From the NCBI GenBank assembly GCA_947174235.1, contig CAMWID010000031.1, positions 1 to 38,254 on the forward strand: 38,254 nucleotides of DNA. The letters run 5' to 3'. Positions 15,401 through 25,118 of the stretch are shown here, in pieces. The position numbers and the translations under genes were made by a program. Source of the DNA: an uncultured Porphyromonadaceae bacterium. Its GTDB lineage: Bacteria > Bacteroidota > Bacteroidia > Bacteroidales > Muribaculaceae. The notes under the pieces are model-generated. The model had not been told where the DNA came from and searched no databases. It saw nothing but the letters and a program-made list of their open reading frames with translations. Within the stretch, counting starts at the first letter, position 1, and each line of letters starts with the position of its first letter.

Positions 15401-16795
15401 TTATCTTCCTCCGCCTACCGATTGGTAAAGAGAGATCAGTGCCGCGGCGCGCTCATGCCAGTTGGCTATACATGCCAGCTGAGCGTTGAGAAGGCTTGAG
15501 CGTGCTGTAAGGACCTCAAGATAGGTGGTTGACTGGTTGTACATGAACAGCTCGTTTGTGTATTCCACAGATTTCTCAAGCTCATTTACCTGTAGCTCGA
15601 GATATTTGTTCTTTTCCACATTCTTGTTGTATGATACGAGCGCGTTGCTTACGTCAGAACTTGCCGACAGAACCGCATACTCAAAATTGTTGAGAGCCTG
15701 TTGCTGCTGTGCTTTTGCCGCCTCAAGAGTGGCAATGTTCTGTCCGCGTGAAAAAATCGGGGCGGTCAGCTGTCCAGCAAGCTGAAGGAACCATTCGCCG
15801 GGATTCTTGATCAAGGAGCCTATGAGGTTTGTGAACCCTCCCTGGGCAGATATTACCAGACTGGGATAGAAAGCGGCGCGTGCGCTGTTGGTGGTGTAAT
15901 ATGCCGCCGCCATCGACCTTTCCGCCGCTCTTACATCCGGACGCACGGCAAGATAGGAGAGTGGTATGCCGTTTACTATCTGATCGGGTAATGTGAAATC
16001 GAGTTGGGAAGTCACCTCCCATACCTGCGGATAAGAGTTCAGGAGCAGAGAGAGCGTGTTTTGCAGCTGATTGATAGATTCCTCAAGAGTCGGTACAGAG
16101 CTTTGTATGTTGTAGAGGTTCGCACGGCTCTGCACCACTGCCGCCTCGTTGGTTCTGCCCGCGTTTTTGAGAAGCTCCATTGTCTCGACCTGTTCCGCCC
16201 AGATGTCGCATGTGCGCTTGGTGAGGTCGAGTTGCTGGTTCAGCATTACAAGAGAGTAATACACGGAAGCGACTCCACAGACGATCTGGGAATGTACCGC
16301 CTGCTCATAGTCCTGACTCATCTCAAGGCTTACCTGGGCACCACGCTTACGGTTGAGGATTTTTGCAAAGGCATCGATTTCCCAGGATACGCTCAACGGA
16401 ATAGTATAGCTCCATTTCATGTCGGTCCAGTCCATCTGGTTTCCACCAAAAGTTGAAGTGCCGCCGTTTGGAGATATCGACACCGCGGGGAAATAGCTTA
16501 ACTTCGCACCCTTGAGCTGAGCGCGAGCTATGTCGACATTAAGCTTCGCGTTTTTCAGATCCTTGTTGTTGGCGAGGGCGAGGCGTATCAGGCTCTGAAG
16601 TTTCGGATCCTGAAACACCTTTTCCCAGCCGAGATAGGGTAGTGAAGTGGAATCTGCCTGTTCCTCGGAAGCTTTCTTGAAATCCCCGACGAGCTGGCTG
16701 TCTTCCACCGGAAGCTCATATTTTTTATAGATGTGGCAACTTGAAAACGCTACCGCCATCAACGCGCCTGCCGCGCAAATTTTTATTGTGTTCAT
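15401..16795 (-). CDS. Outer-membrane efflux lipoprotein (TolC/OprM/NodT family)
   Basis: A 464-residue outer-membrane channel for the adjacent RND pump. The N-terminus (MNTIKICAAGALMAVAFSSC) is a lipoprotein signal with Cys20 in the lipobox. Two outer-membrane-factor repeats follow, with long helical stretches such as LIRLALANNKDLKNAKLNVD and the PSL-type beta-barrel entries AVSISPNGG and FYPSLVISAQGG. AVRPDVRAAERSMAAAYYTT is typical of the second half of NodT-type proteins. It starts 15 bp downstream of the pump gene and forms one operon with it and the membrane fusion protein. Drug substrates cannot be predicted from sequence. Confidence 0.93.
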   Translation of the reverse strand: MNTIKICAAGALMAVAFSSCHIYKKYELPVEDSQLVGDFKKASEEQADSTSLPYLGWEKVFQDPKLQSLIRLALANNKDLKNAKLNVDIARAQLKGAKLSYFPAVSISPNGGTSTFGGNQMDWTDMKWSYTIPLSVSWEIDAFAKILNRKRGAQVSLEMSQDYEQAVHSQIVCGVASVYYSLVMLNQQLDLTKRTCDIWAEQVETMELLKNAGRTNEAAVVQSRANLYNIQSSVPTLEESINQLQNTLSLLLNSYPQVWEVTSQLDFTLPDQIVNGIPLSYLAVRPDVRAAERSMAAAYYTTNSARAAFYPSLVISAQGGFTNLIGSLIKNPGEWFLQLAGQLTAPIFSRGQNIATLEAAKAQQQQALNNFEYAVLSASSDVSNALVSYNKNVEKNKYLELQVNELEKSVEYTNELFMYNQSTTYLEVLTARSSLLNAQLACIANWHERAAALISLYQSVGGGR

Positions 16796-16810
16796 TTGTT
16801 GTCAGTTTCT

Positions 16811-19800
16811 TTAATCGCGGTTAATGGCATATTGCTCAAGTTCGGATGAGATGCCGGTGTTGTCTGTGTCTTTCCATTTCGGAGGTGATAGCTTCTCCTG
16901 GAGAGACTGGAATGCCACGAAGAGTGCGGGGACTACAAGAACCTGCAGGATCATGCCTATAAGCATACCTCCGATAGCTCCGGCACCGAGAGCCTGATTG
17001 CCGTTTTTGCCCGCGCCGTGTGCGAACATCATTGGCAGAAGTCCGATAATCATCGCGAGAGAGGTCATAAGGATCGGTCGCAGACGGGCGATAGCTCCCT
17101 GGATGGCAGCATTCAGAATGCTCATGCCTGTCTTGCGGCGGTCAAGAGCGAACTCCACGATAAGGATGGCATTCTTCGCAAGAAGACCGATAAGCATGAT
17201 AAGCGCGATCTGCAGATAGATGTTGTTGGCAATATCCATCATTCTTGCAAAAATGAACGCACCCATAAGACCGAACGGCACCGAGAGAATAACCGACCAC
17301 GGGAGGATATAACTTTCATACTGTGCGGAAAGGATGAGATAAACGAAAAGAAGCACGAGCGCGAACACATATCCGGTTGATCCGCTTGACCCGGACGCCT
17401 CTTCACGTGTCATACCGGAGTATTCATAGCCATAGCCTTCAGGAAGCGTCGCCTGTGCGATATTGTTTATCGTTTCGATTGCTACACCTGAAGACACTCC
17501 CGGAGCAGGAGTACCGGTGATTGATATGGCGGTAAACATGTTGAAGCGGTCGATAAGGTCAGGTCCGTATACGCGGGTGAGTTTGACAAAGTTGTCGATA
17601 GGAGCCATTTCCACCCCGTTTCTGATTTTTATCTGCTTGAGGGTTTCCGGGGAGACGCGTGCGTCGGGAGCCGCCTGCATCATCACACGATAGAGTTTAC
17701 CGTAGCTGTTGAAGTTGGATATATACATACCTCCGTAATATCCCTGTAGGGCGGAAAGCACGGCATTCTGCGTAAGTCCCGCCTGCTTTACTTTCGCCAC
17801 GTCGATCTCAACCATATATTGGGGGAACGTGGGGTTGAAGTTGGAGTACGCCATCTGTATCGCAGGGTCGGCGTTGAGGGCGGCGATGAATGTCTGGTAG
17901 ACCTGGAAGAATTTGTCAAGGTCACCGCCGGTGCGGTCCTGAAGTTTGATCTCAAAACCGTTGGTGGCGGAATAACCGGAGATCATCGGCGGCTGGAAGA
18001 ACATTATGCGGGCATCTTTCACAGTCCCTGTTTTCATAAACAGCTGACCGAGAATTGCGCTTGCGCTTTCAGTCTCTTCGTCACGTTCGTCCCATGGCTT
18101 GAGTTTGATAATGAACGAGCCATAAGTGTTGCCCTGACCGCCCACGAAGCTGTAGCCTGTGATAGCGGTGCGGCTTTGTACTGCCGGTATAGACCCTATG
18201 ATACTGTCTACCTCGTTCATGATGGTCTGAGTGCGTTCCTGCGAAGTGGCGGGAGGGAGCGTTACGGCGCCCATGATTGTGCCGGTGTCTTCTGTGGGCA
18301 CAAGGGCGGTCGGAGTGATTGCCATAAGCCATACGAGCACAGCCACAGACGCGGCAACAAGTCCGAACGAGGTGATCTTATGGTTAGCACACCATTTCAC
18401 AAGTTTGTGATAGACGTTGAGGAGCTTGTCGAAAGATTTGTTGAACGCATCGATAAATGCGCGGGTGAACAGACCGCAGAGAGCGATAACCGCCACAATC
18501 ACGGCTACGCAGCTCAGTGCGACATTTTCAAATGTGTACCATCCAAGCACGAGGAATACAATAGCCGCGCAGAGGAATATGAATGTTACGAGAGGAGGGA
18601 AGGATAGACGTTTCTTATAAGCGGATGCCATGGTTTTGGCAGCCTCGCCATATGCCTCACCCATTCTTTCTTTCAGATTCTTATCGTCGTGACCTTTGAG
18701 GAAGAGCGCGCAGAGGGCAGGTGATAGGGTCAACGCGTTGATAGCTGAGAGACCGATCGCCATTGCCATTGTAAGACCGAACTGGCGATAGAAAATACCC
18801 GAAGTGCCGCCGAGGAATGATACCGGAATGAACACGAGCATCATCACAAGGGTGATGGAGATAAGGGCTCCGGAGATTTCCCTCATCGCGTCGATAGATG
18901 CCTTGCGCGGTGACTTATAGCCCTGGTCGAGTTTGGCATGCACCGCTTCCACCACCACTATGGCGTCGTCCACCACGATCGCGATGGCAAGCACCAGAGC
19001 GGAGAGGGTAAGAAGGTTGATGGTGAAGCCGAATATGTAGAGCAGGAAGAACGTACCGATCAACGCTACCGGGATGGCGATCATCGGGATAAGAGTGGAG
19101 CGGAAGTCCTGAAGGAAGACGAACACAACGATAAACACAAGTACGAACGCCTCGATCAGGGTTTTGATCACCTCATGGATAGAAGCGAAAAGGAAGTCGT
19201 TGACACTCATGGTAGTCTGAAGCACCATCCCGGCAGGGAGTGACTTGCGAGACTCGTCCATCAGCTTTTCAATATCTTCGATAACCTGTGTGGCGTTAGA
19301 TCCGGCAGACTGGAACACAATTGCAGAGCTGCCGAGGTGTCCGTTGTTTAGATTCTGGAATCCGTAGGTCAGTCGTCCGAGTTCCACGTCAGCCACATCG
19401 CTTAGGCGAAGAATCTCTCCAGTGGGGGATGCCTTTAGAATGATATTCTCAAACTCGCTGGCGTCAGAGAGACGTCCTTTGTAACGCAACACGTATTGGA
19501 AGCTTTGGTCACCTTGTTCGCCGAACTGACCCGGAGCGGCTTCGATATTCTGCTCCGCAAGTGCCGCGCTTACGTCAGAGGGCATAAGCTTATATTGCGC
19601 CATTTTGTCGGGTTTGAGCCATATGCGCATAGAATAGTCTGCACCGAAAGCCATCGCCTCACCCACACCCGATACACGTTTGATCTGAGGAAGGATGTTG
19701 ATGCTCATGTAGTTGTCGATAAACTGAGTAGTATATTTGTCTTCAGGGTCAAACATACCGATAACCATAAGCATTGAAGTCTGGCGTTTCTGAGTGATGA

Positions 19801-20182
19801 CGCCCACCTGATTTACCTCAGAAGGAAGGAACGAGGCAGCTTTGGCAACGCGGTTCTGAACGTCGACCGCAGCCATGTCGGGATCCATTCCCTGTTTGAA
19901 ATACACCTCTATTGTCGCGGCTCCGTTGTTGGTGGCAGAGGAGACCATATAGTCCATGTTCTCGGCGCCGTTGATCTGTTCCTCAAGGGGAGCGATCACA
20001 GAGTTGAGCACGGTCTGCGCGTTAGCGCCGGTATATGTGGTTGATACCCTCACTGTAGGAGGGGCAATGTCGGGGTATTGCTCGATAGGGAGGCTCATAA
20101 GCCCAAGAATACCGAAGATCACGATAAACACCGAGATCACGGTAGACAGCACCGGGCGGTTTATAAATCTGTCAAGTTTCAT
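16811..20182 (-). CDS. RND multidrug efflux permease (HAE-1/AcrB-like) with extra central segment
   Basis: A 1123-residue inner-membrane proton/drug antiporter. It opens MKLDRFINRPVLSTVISVFI, typical of AcrB/MexB. The proton-relay acids are Asp405-Asp406 in LAIAIVVDDAIVVVEAV, and the partner lysine is in LIGLLAKNAILIVEFA. Porter-domain signatures include GVGEAMAFGADYSMRIWLKP and VPTEDTGTIMGAVTLPPATS. AcrB has 1049 residues; here about 66 more lie between the two halves. From Leu490 to the VPTEDTG motif I count about 145 residues against about 79 in AcrB. The insert contains two hydrophobic runs, near residues 530-551 and 554-572, so the protein may have 14 rather than 12 membrane helices. It sits between the fusion protein and the outer-membrane factor. 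Confidence 0.95.
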   Translation of the reverse strand: MKLDRFINRPVLSTVISVFIVIFGILGLMSLPIEQYPDIAPPTVRVSTTYTGANAQTVLNSVIAPLEEQINGAENMDYMVSSATNNGAATIEVYFKQGMDPDMAAVDVQNRVAKAASFLPSEVNQVGVITQKRQTSMLMVIGMFDPEDKYTTQFIDNYMSINILPQIKRVSGVGEAMAFGADYSMRIWLKPDKMAQYKLMPSDVSAALAEQNIEAAPGQFGEQGDQSFQYVLRYKGRLSDASEFENIILKASPTGEILRLSDVADVELGRLTYGFQNLNNGHLGSSAIVFQSAGSNATQVIEDIEKLMDESRKSLPAGMVLQTTMSVNDFLFASIHEVIKTLIEAFVLVFIVVFVFLQDFRSTLIPMIAIPVALIGTFFLLYIFGFTINLLTLSALVLAIAIVVDDAIVVVEAVHAKLDQGYKSPRKASIDAMREISGALISITLVMMLVFIPVSFLGGTSGIFYRQFGLTMAMAIGLSAINALTLSPALCALFLKGHDDKNLKERMGEAYGEAAKTMASAYKKRLSFPPLVTFIFLCAAIVFLVLGWYTFENVALSCVAVIVAVIALCGLFTRAFIDAFNKSFDKLLNVYHKLVKWCANHKITSFGLVAASVAVLVWLMAITPTALVPTEDTGTIMGAVTLPPATSQERTQTIMNEVDSIIGSIPAVQSRTAITGYSFVGGQGNTYGSFIIKLKPWDERDEETESASAILGQLFMKTGTVKDARIMFFQPPMISGYSATNGFEIKLQDRTGGDLDKFFQVYQTFIAALNADPAIQMAYSNFNPTFPQYMVEIDVAKVKQAGLTQNAVLSALQGYYGGMYISNFNSYGKLYRVMMQAAPDARVSPETLKQIKIRNGVEMAPIDNFVKLTRVYGPDLIDRFNMFTAISITGTPAPGVSSGVAIETINNIAQATLPEGYGYEYSGMTREEASGSSGSTGYVFALVLLFVYLILSAQYESYILPWSVILSVPFGLMGAFIFARMMDIANNIYLQIALIMLIGLLAKNAILIVEFALDRRKTGMSILNAAIQGAIARLRPILMTSLAMIIGLLPMMFAHGAGKNGNQALGAGAIGGMLIGMILQVLVVPALFVAFQSLQEKLSPPKWKDTDNTGISSELEQYAINRD

Positions 20183-20229
20183 TGTTTGAAATTATAATGC
20201 CTTATTGGTTGTAAGGTCTGTTCTTGGAA

Positions 20230-21393
20230 TTATTCTGCAGTGGCTGCAGGAGACGCGGGCTGAGCAGAGGCAGCTGTTTTCGGGGAGATTACCATACCGT
20301 CGCGGACGGTTATACCCACGCCTTCTGTCACGATCATGTCGCCGGGTTTAAGTCCGGATGTGACGATATAATTTTTACCATCGTTTTCCGCTGCCACAGT
20401 GATGGGTGTGGAATGCACTTTGGCTGAGTCCCCGACCACATACACGAATTTCATGTCCTGGATCTCGAATGTAGAGTTCTGAGGGATCTGGATTGTGGAA
20501 TTGTGAATCGCGGGTATAAGCACCTGTCCTGTGTTTCCGCTTCTAAGCATACCGTCAGGGTTGGGAAATTCTGCTTTTGTGGTAGCGCTTCCGGTTGCCT
20601 GGTCGATTACACCTGAAATAGATACGATCTTGCCTTTGTGCGGATATATGGTGCCGTCGGCAAGTTTAAGGGAAACCTCGGGGAACGACGCCACAACATC
20701 GGAGATAGAACGTTTCCCTCCGTCTGTAAATTCAAGAAGAACCTTTTCGTTGAGGGAGAAGTCAGCCTGCATTACCTTGTTGTCAGAAAGTACGGTAAGT
20801 ACAGTAGAAGGGCTTACCAGGGTACCCTCTTTGTCAGTGATGGTGCCAACGATTCCTGCCACAGGGGCTGTGACGGAAGAATATGAAAGGTTCTTTTTTG
20901 CCGATACGAGTGCCGCCTGCGCCTGTTGGAGCTGGGCTTTGGCTGCGTTCAGGGCATCAGCGGAAGTCTGATAGGCAGACGCGCTGATAATGTTTTTGTC
21001 AAGAAGAATCTTATTGTTGTTTGCATTTGTGGTGGCAGTGTTTACGTTCGCCTGCGCTACCGCCACGGCAGCCTGAGCCTGGTCTACTGCAGCCTGAAGC
21101 TGCACCTGATCAATTGTGAACAGCACCTGCCCCTTTGATACCCGCTGTCCGTCGTCGACATGGACTTTTGTCAGGAATCCTGTGATCTGAGGACGGATCT
21201 GAACGTCATTTGTTCCTTCGAGGGTGGTGGGGAATCCAGCGTCAAGAGTAGTGTTGCTCTCGCTCACAGTCATGACTGCGAGCTCAGGAGCTCCTTGACC
21301 TTGCTGTTGGTCGGAATTTCCTTTGCAGGATGGGAGCACCATGCCTCCCGTCGCCAGCACAATCGCCAGCGCATTGATTTGTCGTATTTTCAT
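20230..21393 (-). CDS. RND efflux membrane fusion lipoprotein (AcrA-like)
   Basis: A 387-residue periplasmic adaptor linking the RND pump to the outer-membrane channel. The N-terminus (MKIRQINALAIVLATGGMVL, then PSCKGN) is a lipoprotein signal with the lipid-bearing Cys at residue 23. The order of parts is the usual one: beta-barrel and lipoyl halves (IRPQITGFLTKVHVDDGQRV, then SKGQVLFTIDQ), a long Ala/Gln-rich helical hairpin (AAVDQAQAAVAVAQANVNTA and on to about residue 160), the return lipoyl strand (YSSVTAPVAGIVG), a beta-barrel domain and a C-terminal membrane-proximal domain. The tail is rich in Ala and Pro. It is the first gene of the operon, 47 bp before the pump gene. No TetR-like repressor is encoded beside it. 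Confidence 0.95.
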   Translation of the reverse strand: MKIRQINALAIVLATGGMVLPSCKGNSDQQQGQGAPELAVMTVSESNTTLDAGFPTTLEGTNDVQIRPQITGFLTKVHVDDGQRVSKGQVLFTIDQVQLQAAVDQAQAAVAVAQANVNTATTNANNNKILLDKNIISASAYQTSADALNAAKAQLQQAQAALVSAKKNLSYSSVTAPVAGIVGTITDKEGTLVSPSTVLTVLSDNKVMQADFSLNEKVLLEFTDGGKRSISDVVASFPEVSLKLADGTIYPHKGKIVSISGVIDQATGSATTKAEFPNPDGMLRSGNTGQVLIPAIHNSTIQIPQNSTFEIQDMKFVYVVGDSAKVHSTPITVAAENDGKNYIVTSGLKPGDMIVTEGVGITVRDGMVISPKTAASAQPASPAATAE

Positions 21394-21534
21394 ATCTGTT
21401 AATTGTATGGAATGTTCAGAGATTATGATTGTCTCAAATGATAGGTAGTTATAAGTAAGGAGGATAAACGACCTTATTGAATTCTTTATTTTGCAATATG
21501 GTACATTTTATATGATTAAAAAATGTGTATCTTG

Positions 21535-21561
21535 ATGCAGCCATGCCATATGCAGCTATGC
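21535..21561. repeat. Two 12-bp direct repeats upstream of the efflux operon
   Basis: ATGCAGCCATGC (21535-21546) and ATGCAGCTATGC (21550-21561) match at 11 of 12 bases with a 15-bp period. They lie between a candidate -7 box and the membrane-fusion gene, so they could be an operator or part of the leader. Function is unknown. Confidence 0.35.
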
Positions 21562-21598
21562 TTGACCGCATAAGATTCATTCCGGTAGAAAACTTATG

Positions 21599-21606
21599 CA
21601 AAGGTA
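21599..21606 (-). promoter_or_regulatory. Weak candidate -7 element for the efflux operon
   Basis: Reads TACCTTTG on the minus strand, matching TAnnTTTG, but there is no TTG at the right distance and the leader would be about 200 nt. Confidence 0.3.
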
Positions 21607-21737
21607 ACAATTTTTGAGCCTCGTTGTGCGAACTTTTGGGTATTTTAAGTAAATCTGACCAATTTTTGTATGGTTTGGAAAAACTATAAAGCATTAAATT
21701 GGTGTGTATTTTAACGAAAGTATTCAAGGTAAAAAGG

Positions 21738-21778
21738 AAGTGCAAATGCAGAATCGGCAAAATTCTGCATTTGCACTT
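21738..21778 (-). terminator. Terminator of the rsfS-ftsH operon
   Basis: Arms 21738-21754 and 21762-21778 are perfect 17-bp inverted repeats around a 7-nt loop. On the minus strand the stem is followed by CCTTTTTACC. It starts 43 bp after the ftsH stop. Confidence 0.85.
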
Positions 21779-21821
21779 TGGCATATGACATGAAATCAAT
21801 GGCAAACATGAATATAGATCA

Positions 21822-23894
21822 TCATTGTTTATTGAAAGGTGGAGGGGTTCCGGCATCATTGATATCCGTAGTCGCGTTATCTCCGGGTGTGTCAGTCTGA
21901 GTCTCGGGTTTATGTCCCGCGTTTTCATTCTGACTTCTTTCAATTTCGCGTTTCCGCTCTTCTTTCTTATTGAGTTCAATAATCTCGTCAGTGCGTGATT
22001 TCCATTTTCTGGGACCGAGAATAATTTCCACGTCGTCATGGAAAATCACCTCTTTCTCAACAAGGAGATCACGTATCTGATTATGCTCTTTGGCATATTT
22101 GCGCAAAATTTCTTTTGCACGTTCATATTGCTGGTTTACGATCCGTTTCACTTCCTCGTCAATGACTTTCGCTGTCTCGTCGGAATATGGTTTTGTGAAT
22201 CCATATTCTTGTCCGGTAGAGTCATTATAGTTGATGTTGGGAAGCCGGTCGCTCATTCCGTATACCAGCACGAGCGATCTGGCTATCTTCGTGCATTTCT
22301 CAAGGTCATCGCTTGCACCTGTGCCGACCTGACCTGTGAATACGTCTTCAGCCGCCCTGCCTCCGAGAAGTCCGCACATGGTGTCAAGAAGAGCTTGTGT
22401 CGGAATGATCTGCCGTGCCTCCGGTGCATACCATGCCGCGCCAAGAGCTCTTCCGCGAGGCACTATGGTCACTTTCACAAGAGGATTGCCGTATTGAGTC
22501 ATCCAGCTTATTGTGGCGTGCCCCGCCTCATGTGTGGCAATCGAGAATTTTTCTTCATCAGTGATGATTCGGGATCTTTTCTCAAGACCGCCTACAATCC
22601 TGTCGATTGCCGCCATGAAATCATTCCAGTCAACCTCCTTTTTGTTGTTGCGCGCGGCTATCAAAGCAGCCTCGTTGCATACGTTCGCTATATCCGCTCC
22701 GGAGAATCCCTGGGTCTGTCGCGCAAGTTGCTCCACATCAAGTTTGCTGTTGACCTTGATTCTTCTGAGATGAACGTTGAAAATCTCGACACGGTCGGTA
22801 AGTTCCGGAAGATCTACATAAATCTGTCTGTCAAAACGTCCGGGTCGCAACAATGCTTTGTCAAGCATGTCTGCACGGTTGGTTGCGGCAAGGATTATGA
22901 CACCATTGTTTGATCCGAAGCCGTCCATTTCCGTGAGCATCTGGTTGAGCGTGTTCTCGCGTTCATCATTAGAACCCATGTTCGGATTCTTTCCTCGGGC
23001 ACGTCCCACGGCATCAATCTCGTCGATAAACACGATACAGGGTGCTTTTTCCTTTGCCTGTTTGAAGAGGTCGCGCACACGAGCCGCTCCGACACCCACA
23101 AACATTTCAACGAAATCGGAGCCCGACATAGACAGGAAAGGCACGTTGGCTTCTCCCGCCACCGCTTTGGCGAGAAGGGTCTTTCCGGTTCCGGGAGGAC
23201 CTACGAGAAGCGCACCTTTGGGGATTTTTGCCCCGAGCTCAGTGTAGCGTTGGGGATTTTTGAGGAATTCTACTATTTCCTCAATCTCGACTTTTGCTTC
23301 GGCAAGCCCCGCAACGTCTTTGAATGTGACTGAAGTCCCGTTGTTTTTGTCAAAAACGGTGGCGCGGGATTTCCCTACATTGAAGATTCCGCCGGATCCC
23401 GAGCCTCCACTCATGCGTTTCGACATATAGACCATGAAGATAACCAGCAGTAAAATCGGACCGAAATAATAAAATATTTTCATCAGGTCCGACCCTTTTT
23501 CGTAGTTCACTTTGATCTCGGGTTTCCCTTCGGCAGCAAGAGTAGCGTTCCAACTGTCTATTTTTTCCTGAATCTTATCAGTAGACGGGATTGTGGTTTT
23601 TATCTTTTTGTCTCCGTCATAGCCACTTGAAGTGTCAAACTTATGCTTCTTCGCACCTTCTTCTGTGACGAATCCTTCCGCGACACCGGCTTCGGAAAAA
23701 ACCATTATCTTGTCAATGTCACCTTCGATGGCGGCTTTCTGGAAATCTGTCCAGTCTACTTCCTTGGTCTGGGATGCATCCTGGAAATAAAACAGGGCGA
23801 ACAGAGAAAGAATTATTATTGCATACATCCAATACATATTGAATGCATTCCTTCTATTGTTGCCGTTTGGCTGTGGTTTGGGATATTTTAGCAT
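21822..23894 (-). CDS. ftsH: ATP-dependent zinc metalloprotease FtsH
   Basis: A 690-residue membrane-anchored AAA+ protease that degrades membrane and regulatory proteins. Two membrane segments lie at about residues 23-37 and 144-157, with a periplasmic domain between. The AAA module has Walker A GPPGTGKT (232-239), Walker [11 protein letters not shown] (286-294) and the arginine-finger region [20 protein letters not shown]. The zinc site is HEAGH (His455, Glu456, His459), with the third ligand expected in the [17 protein letters not shown] region. The C-terminal tail beyond residue 625 is charged, then Thr/Pro-rich, and probably disordered. The gene lies 34 bp downstream of rsfS. In relatives I recall a cdsA gene following ftsH; here a terminator follows instead. 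Confidence 0.97.
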   Translation of the reverse strand: MLKYPKPQPNGNNRRNAFNMYWMYAIIILSLFALFYFQDASQTKEVDWTDFQKAAIEGDIDKIMVFSEAGVAEGFVTEEGAKKHKFDTSSGYDGDKKIKTTIPSTDKIQEKIDSWNATLAAEGKPEIKVNYEKGSDLMKIFYYFGPILLLVIFMVYMSKRMSGGSGSGGIFNVGKSRATVFDKNNGTSVTFKDVAGLAEAKVEIEEIVEFLKNPQRYTELGAKIPKGALLVGPPGTGKTLLAKAVAGEANVPFLSMSGSDFVEMFVGVGAARVRDLFKQAKEKAPCIVFIDEIDAVGRARGKNPNMGSNDERENTLNQMLTEMDGFGSNNGVIILAATNRADMLDKALLRPGRFDRQIYVDLPELTDRVEIFNVHLRRIKVNSKLDVEQLARQTQGFSGADIANVCNEAALIAARNNKKEVDWNDFMAAIDRIVGGLEKRSRIITDEEKFSIATHEAGHATISWMTQYGNPLVKVTIVPRGRALGAAWYAPEARQIIPTQALLDTMCGLLGGRAAEDVFTGQVGTGASDDLEKCTKIARSLVLVYGMSDRLPNINYNDSTGQEYGFTKPYSDETAKVIDEEVKRIVNQQYERAKEILRKYAKEHNQIRDLLVEKEVIFHDDVEIILGPRKWKSRTDEIIELNKKEERKREIERSQNENAGHKPETQTDTPGDNATTDINDAGTPPPFNKQ

Positions 23895-23928
23895 GTGGAA
23901 TATTGTTTCAGATTATTTCCCGTCAAGG

Positions 23929-24288
23929 TCAGCACTCATCTTGTATTAACTCAACGGGAGCGTCATTCCAGAGGGATTCAAGTGAGTAAAATTCCCTGTA
24001 TTCGGGAAGAAATACGTGAACCATAATGTCGCCGTAATCTATTACGATCCACTGACAGTTTTTATAGCCGTCATAGTTATAGGGTTTGGCTCCGGTCTTT
24101 TCCCGGACTTTTTCCCTGACAGAATCGGCTATGGCGCTTACCTGAGAGGTGCTGCCTCCCTGGCAAATGATCAATTTATCGGTAGACGCTGATTCGAAAC
24201 CGGACAAGTCGACAATCGCGATTTTTTTCCCTTTCTTGTCGGTTATGGCGTCTATGATTTGCGGAGTGATGTCAGAGTTGTTTTGCAT
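23929..24288 (-). CDS. rsfS: Ribosomal silencing factor RsfS
   Basis: A 119-residue DUF143/Iojap-family protein that binds ribosomal protein uL14 and blocks subunit joining during starvation. The core reads IAIVDLSGFESASTDKLIIC, then QGGSTSQVSAIADSVREKVR, and QWIVIDYGDIMVHVFLPEYR followed by EFYSLESLWNDAP, the family's most conserved stretch. Length is normal. The neighbour ftsH starts 34 bp downstream in the same operon, a common pairing in Bacteroidetes. Confidence 0.95.
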   Translation of the reverse strand: MQNNSDITPQIIDAITDKKGKKIAIVDLSGFESASTDKLIICQGGSTSQVSAIADSVREKVREKTGAKPYNYDGYKNCQWIVIDYGDIMVHVFLPEYREFYSLESLWNDAPVELIQDEC

Positions 24289-24372
24289 CAGATGCAGAAT
24301 TTTTGATTTTAATGCTCAGTCTCGTCCTAAATGGGAAGAAACCTGTGAGTTACAATATAACAAATGTCATGC

Positions 24373-24380
24373 CAAAACTA
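24373..24380 (-). promoter_or_regulatory. Candidate -7 element for rsfS-ftsH
   Basis: Reads TAGTTTTG on the minus strand, matching TAnnTTTG; the leader would be about 80 nt. No good -33 TTG is seen. Confidence 0.4.
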
Positions 24381-24436
24381 TCGGCAAAACAGAAAATTTA
24401 ACACTCGTTAGGTTAAAAGTCGGTTGCGAAATTACA

Positions 24437-24468
24437 AAAAAATGCCCGAACTTCAAAGAAAGCCGGGC
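24437..24468 (-). terminator. Terminator of sodB
   Basis: On the minus strand GCCCG and CGGGC arms enclose about 15 nt and are followed by ATTTTTTTG, a strong U-run. It lies about 65 bp past the sodB stop. Confidence 0.75.
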
Positions 24469-24532
24469 GTTTATAGATTAATATTAAGAGTTATTAAGTT
24501 ATAGGGTATGACATTTCCGGATAAGTTAAGAG

Positions 24533-25114
24533 TCATTTGCCGTATCTCATCTCGATCACATCCCAATCGACTATATCCCAGAGTTTGTGCAGATAGTCCG
24601 CTCTTAGGTTTTGGTAGTCAAGGTAATAGGCATGTTCCCATACGTCGAATACAAGTAAAGGTTTCAATCCCTGCGTGAGTGGGTTCTCCGCATTTTTACC
24701 TTGAAGGATATATAGTTTGTTTTCGGAATCAGCTGCAAGCCATACCCAACCGGAGCCAAAGAGGGTTGCTCCGGCATCTTCAAACTTCTTTTTAAATTCG
24801 TCGAGACTGCCGAATTGTTTTTCAAGCGCGTCCCGGAGTTCGCCTGAAGGTTCCTTGAGTCCTTCTGGTGAGAATTGGAAGAAATAGAATATATGGTTCC
24901 ACGCCTGGGAAGCATTGTTGAAGAGTTTGCCATCGCTTTTCATGATAATGTCCTCAAGGGCCATATCGGCGAAATCGGTGCCTTCAATAAGCTTGTTTAA
25001 TGTGTCGATGTATGCTTTTTCGTGTTTACCATAATGGTATTCGATAGTAAGCGGTGAGATGACAGGGGCAAGAGCGTCCTGGGCGTAAGGTAACTTAGGC
25101 TGTGTGAATTTCAT
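24533..25114 (-). CDS. sodB: Superoxide dismutase, Fe-type (possibly cambialistic)
   Basis: A 193-residue cytosolic enzyme that converts superoxide to oxygen and hydrogen peroxide, protecting an anaerobe during oxygen exposure. The four metal ligands are in their standard places: His27 (YHYGKHEKAY), His74 (SQAWNHIFYF), Asp157 and His161 (FDVWEHAYYLDYQN). Gln70 before the second histidine is the position typical of iron enzymes, and the FGSGWVWLAA segment fits the same class; Bacteroides enzymes of this group can also use manganese. The start is fixed by conserved N-terminal sequence (MKFTQPKLPYAQDALAP). A -7 box ends only four bases before the ATG, so the message may be leaderless. Confidence 0.96.
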   Translation of the reverse strand: MKFTQPKLPYAQDALAPVISPLTIEYHYGKHEKAYIDTLNKLIEGTDFADMALEDIIMKSDGKLFNNASQAWNHIFYFFQFSPEGLKEPSGELRDALEKQFGSLDEFKKKFEDAGATLFGSGWVWLAADSENKLYILQGKNAENPLTQGLKPLLVFDVWEHAYYLDYQNLRADYLHKLWDIVDWDVIEMRYGK

Positions 25115-25118
25115 ATCG

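Larger units (their letters stand above)
21394..21737. other. Gene-free stretch upstream of the efflux operon
   Basis: This A+T-rich stretch probably holds the promoter and leader of the efflux operon. I see a possible minus-strand -7 box at 21599-21606, two 12-bp direct repeats at 21535-21561 and no protein with recognisable features. A minus-strand frame stays open here and into the ftsH 3' end, but its composition and content look like a shadow. Confidence 0.6.

Noticed and set aside
17819..18607. Plus-strand frame (about 262 codons) opposite the RND pump
   Set aside because: Antisense to conserved pump sequence, His/Arg/Glu-rich with no plausible fold; judged non-coding.
21449..22039. 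196-residue minus-strand frame across the ftsH 3' end and the intergenic region
   Set aside because: It overlaps ftsH in another frame, spans the terminator hairpin and has no recognisable motifs; treated as a shadow frame.
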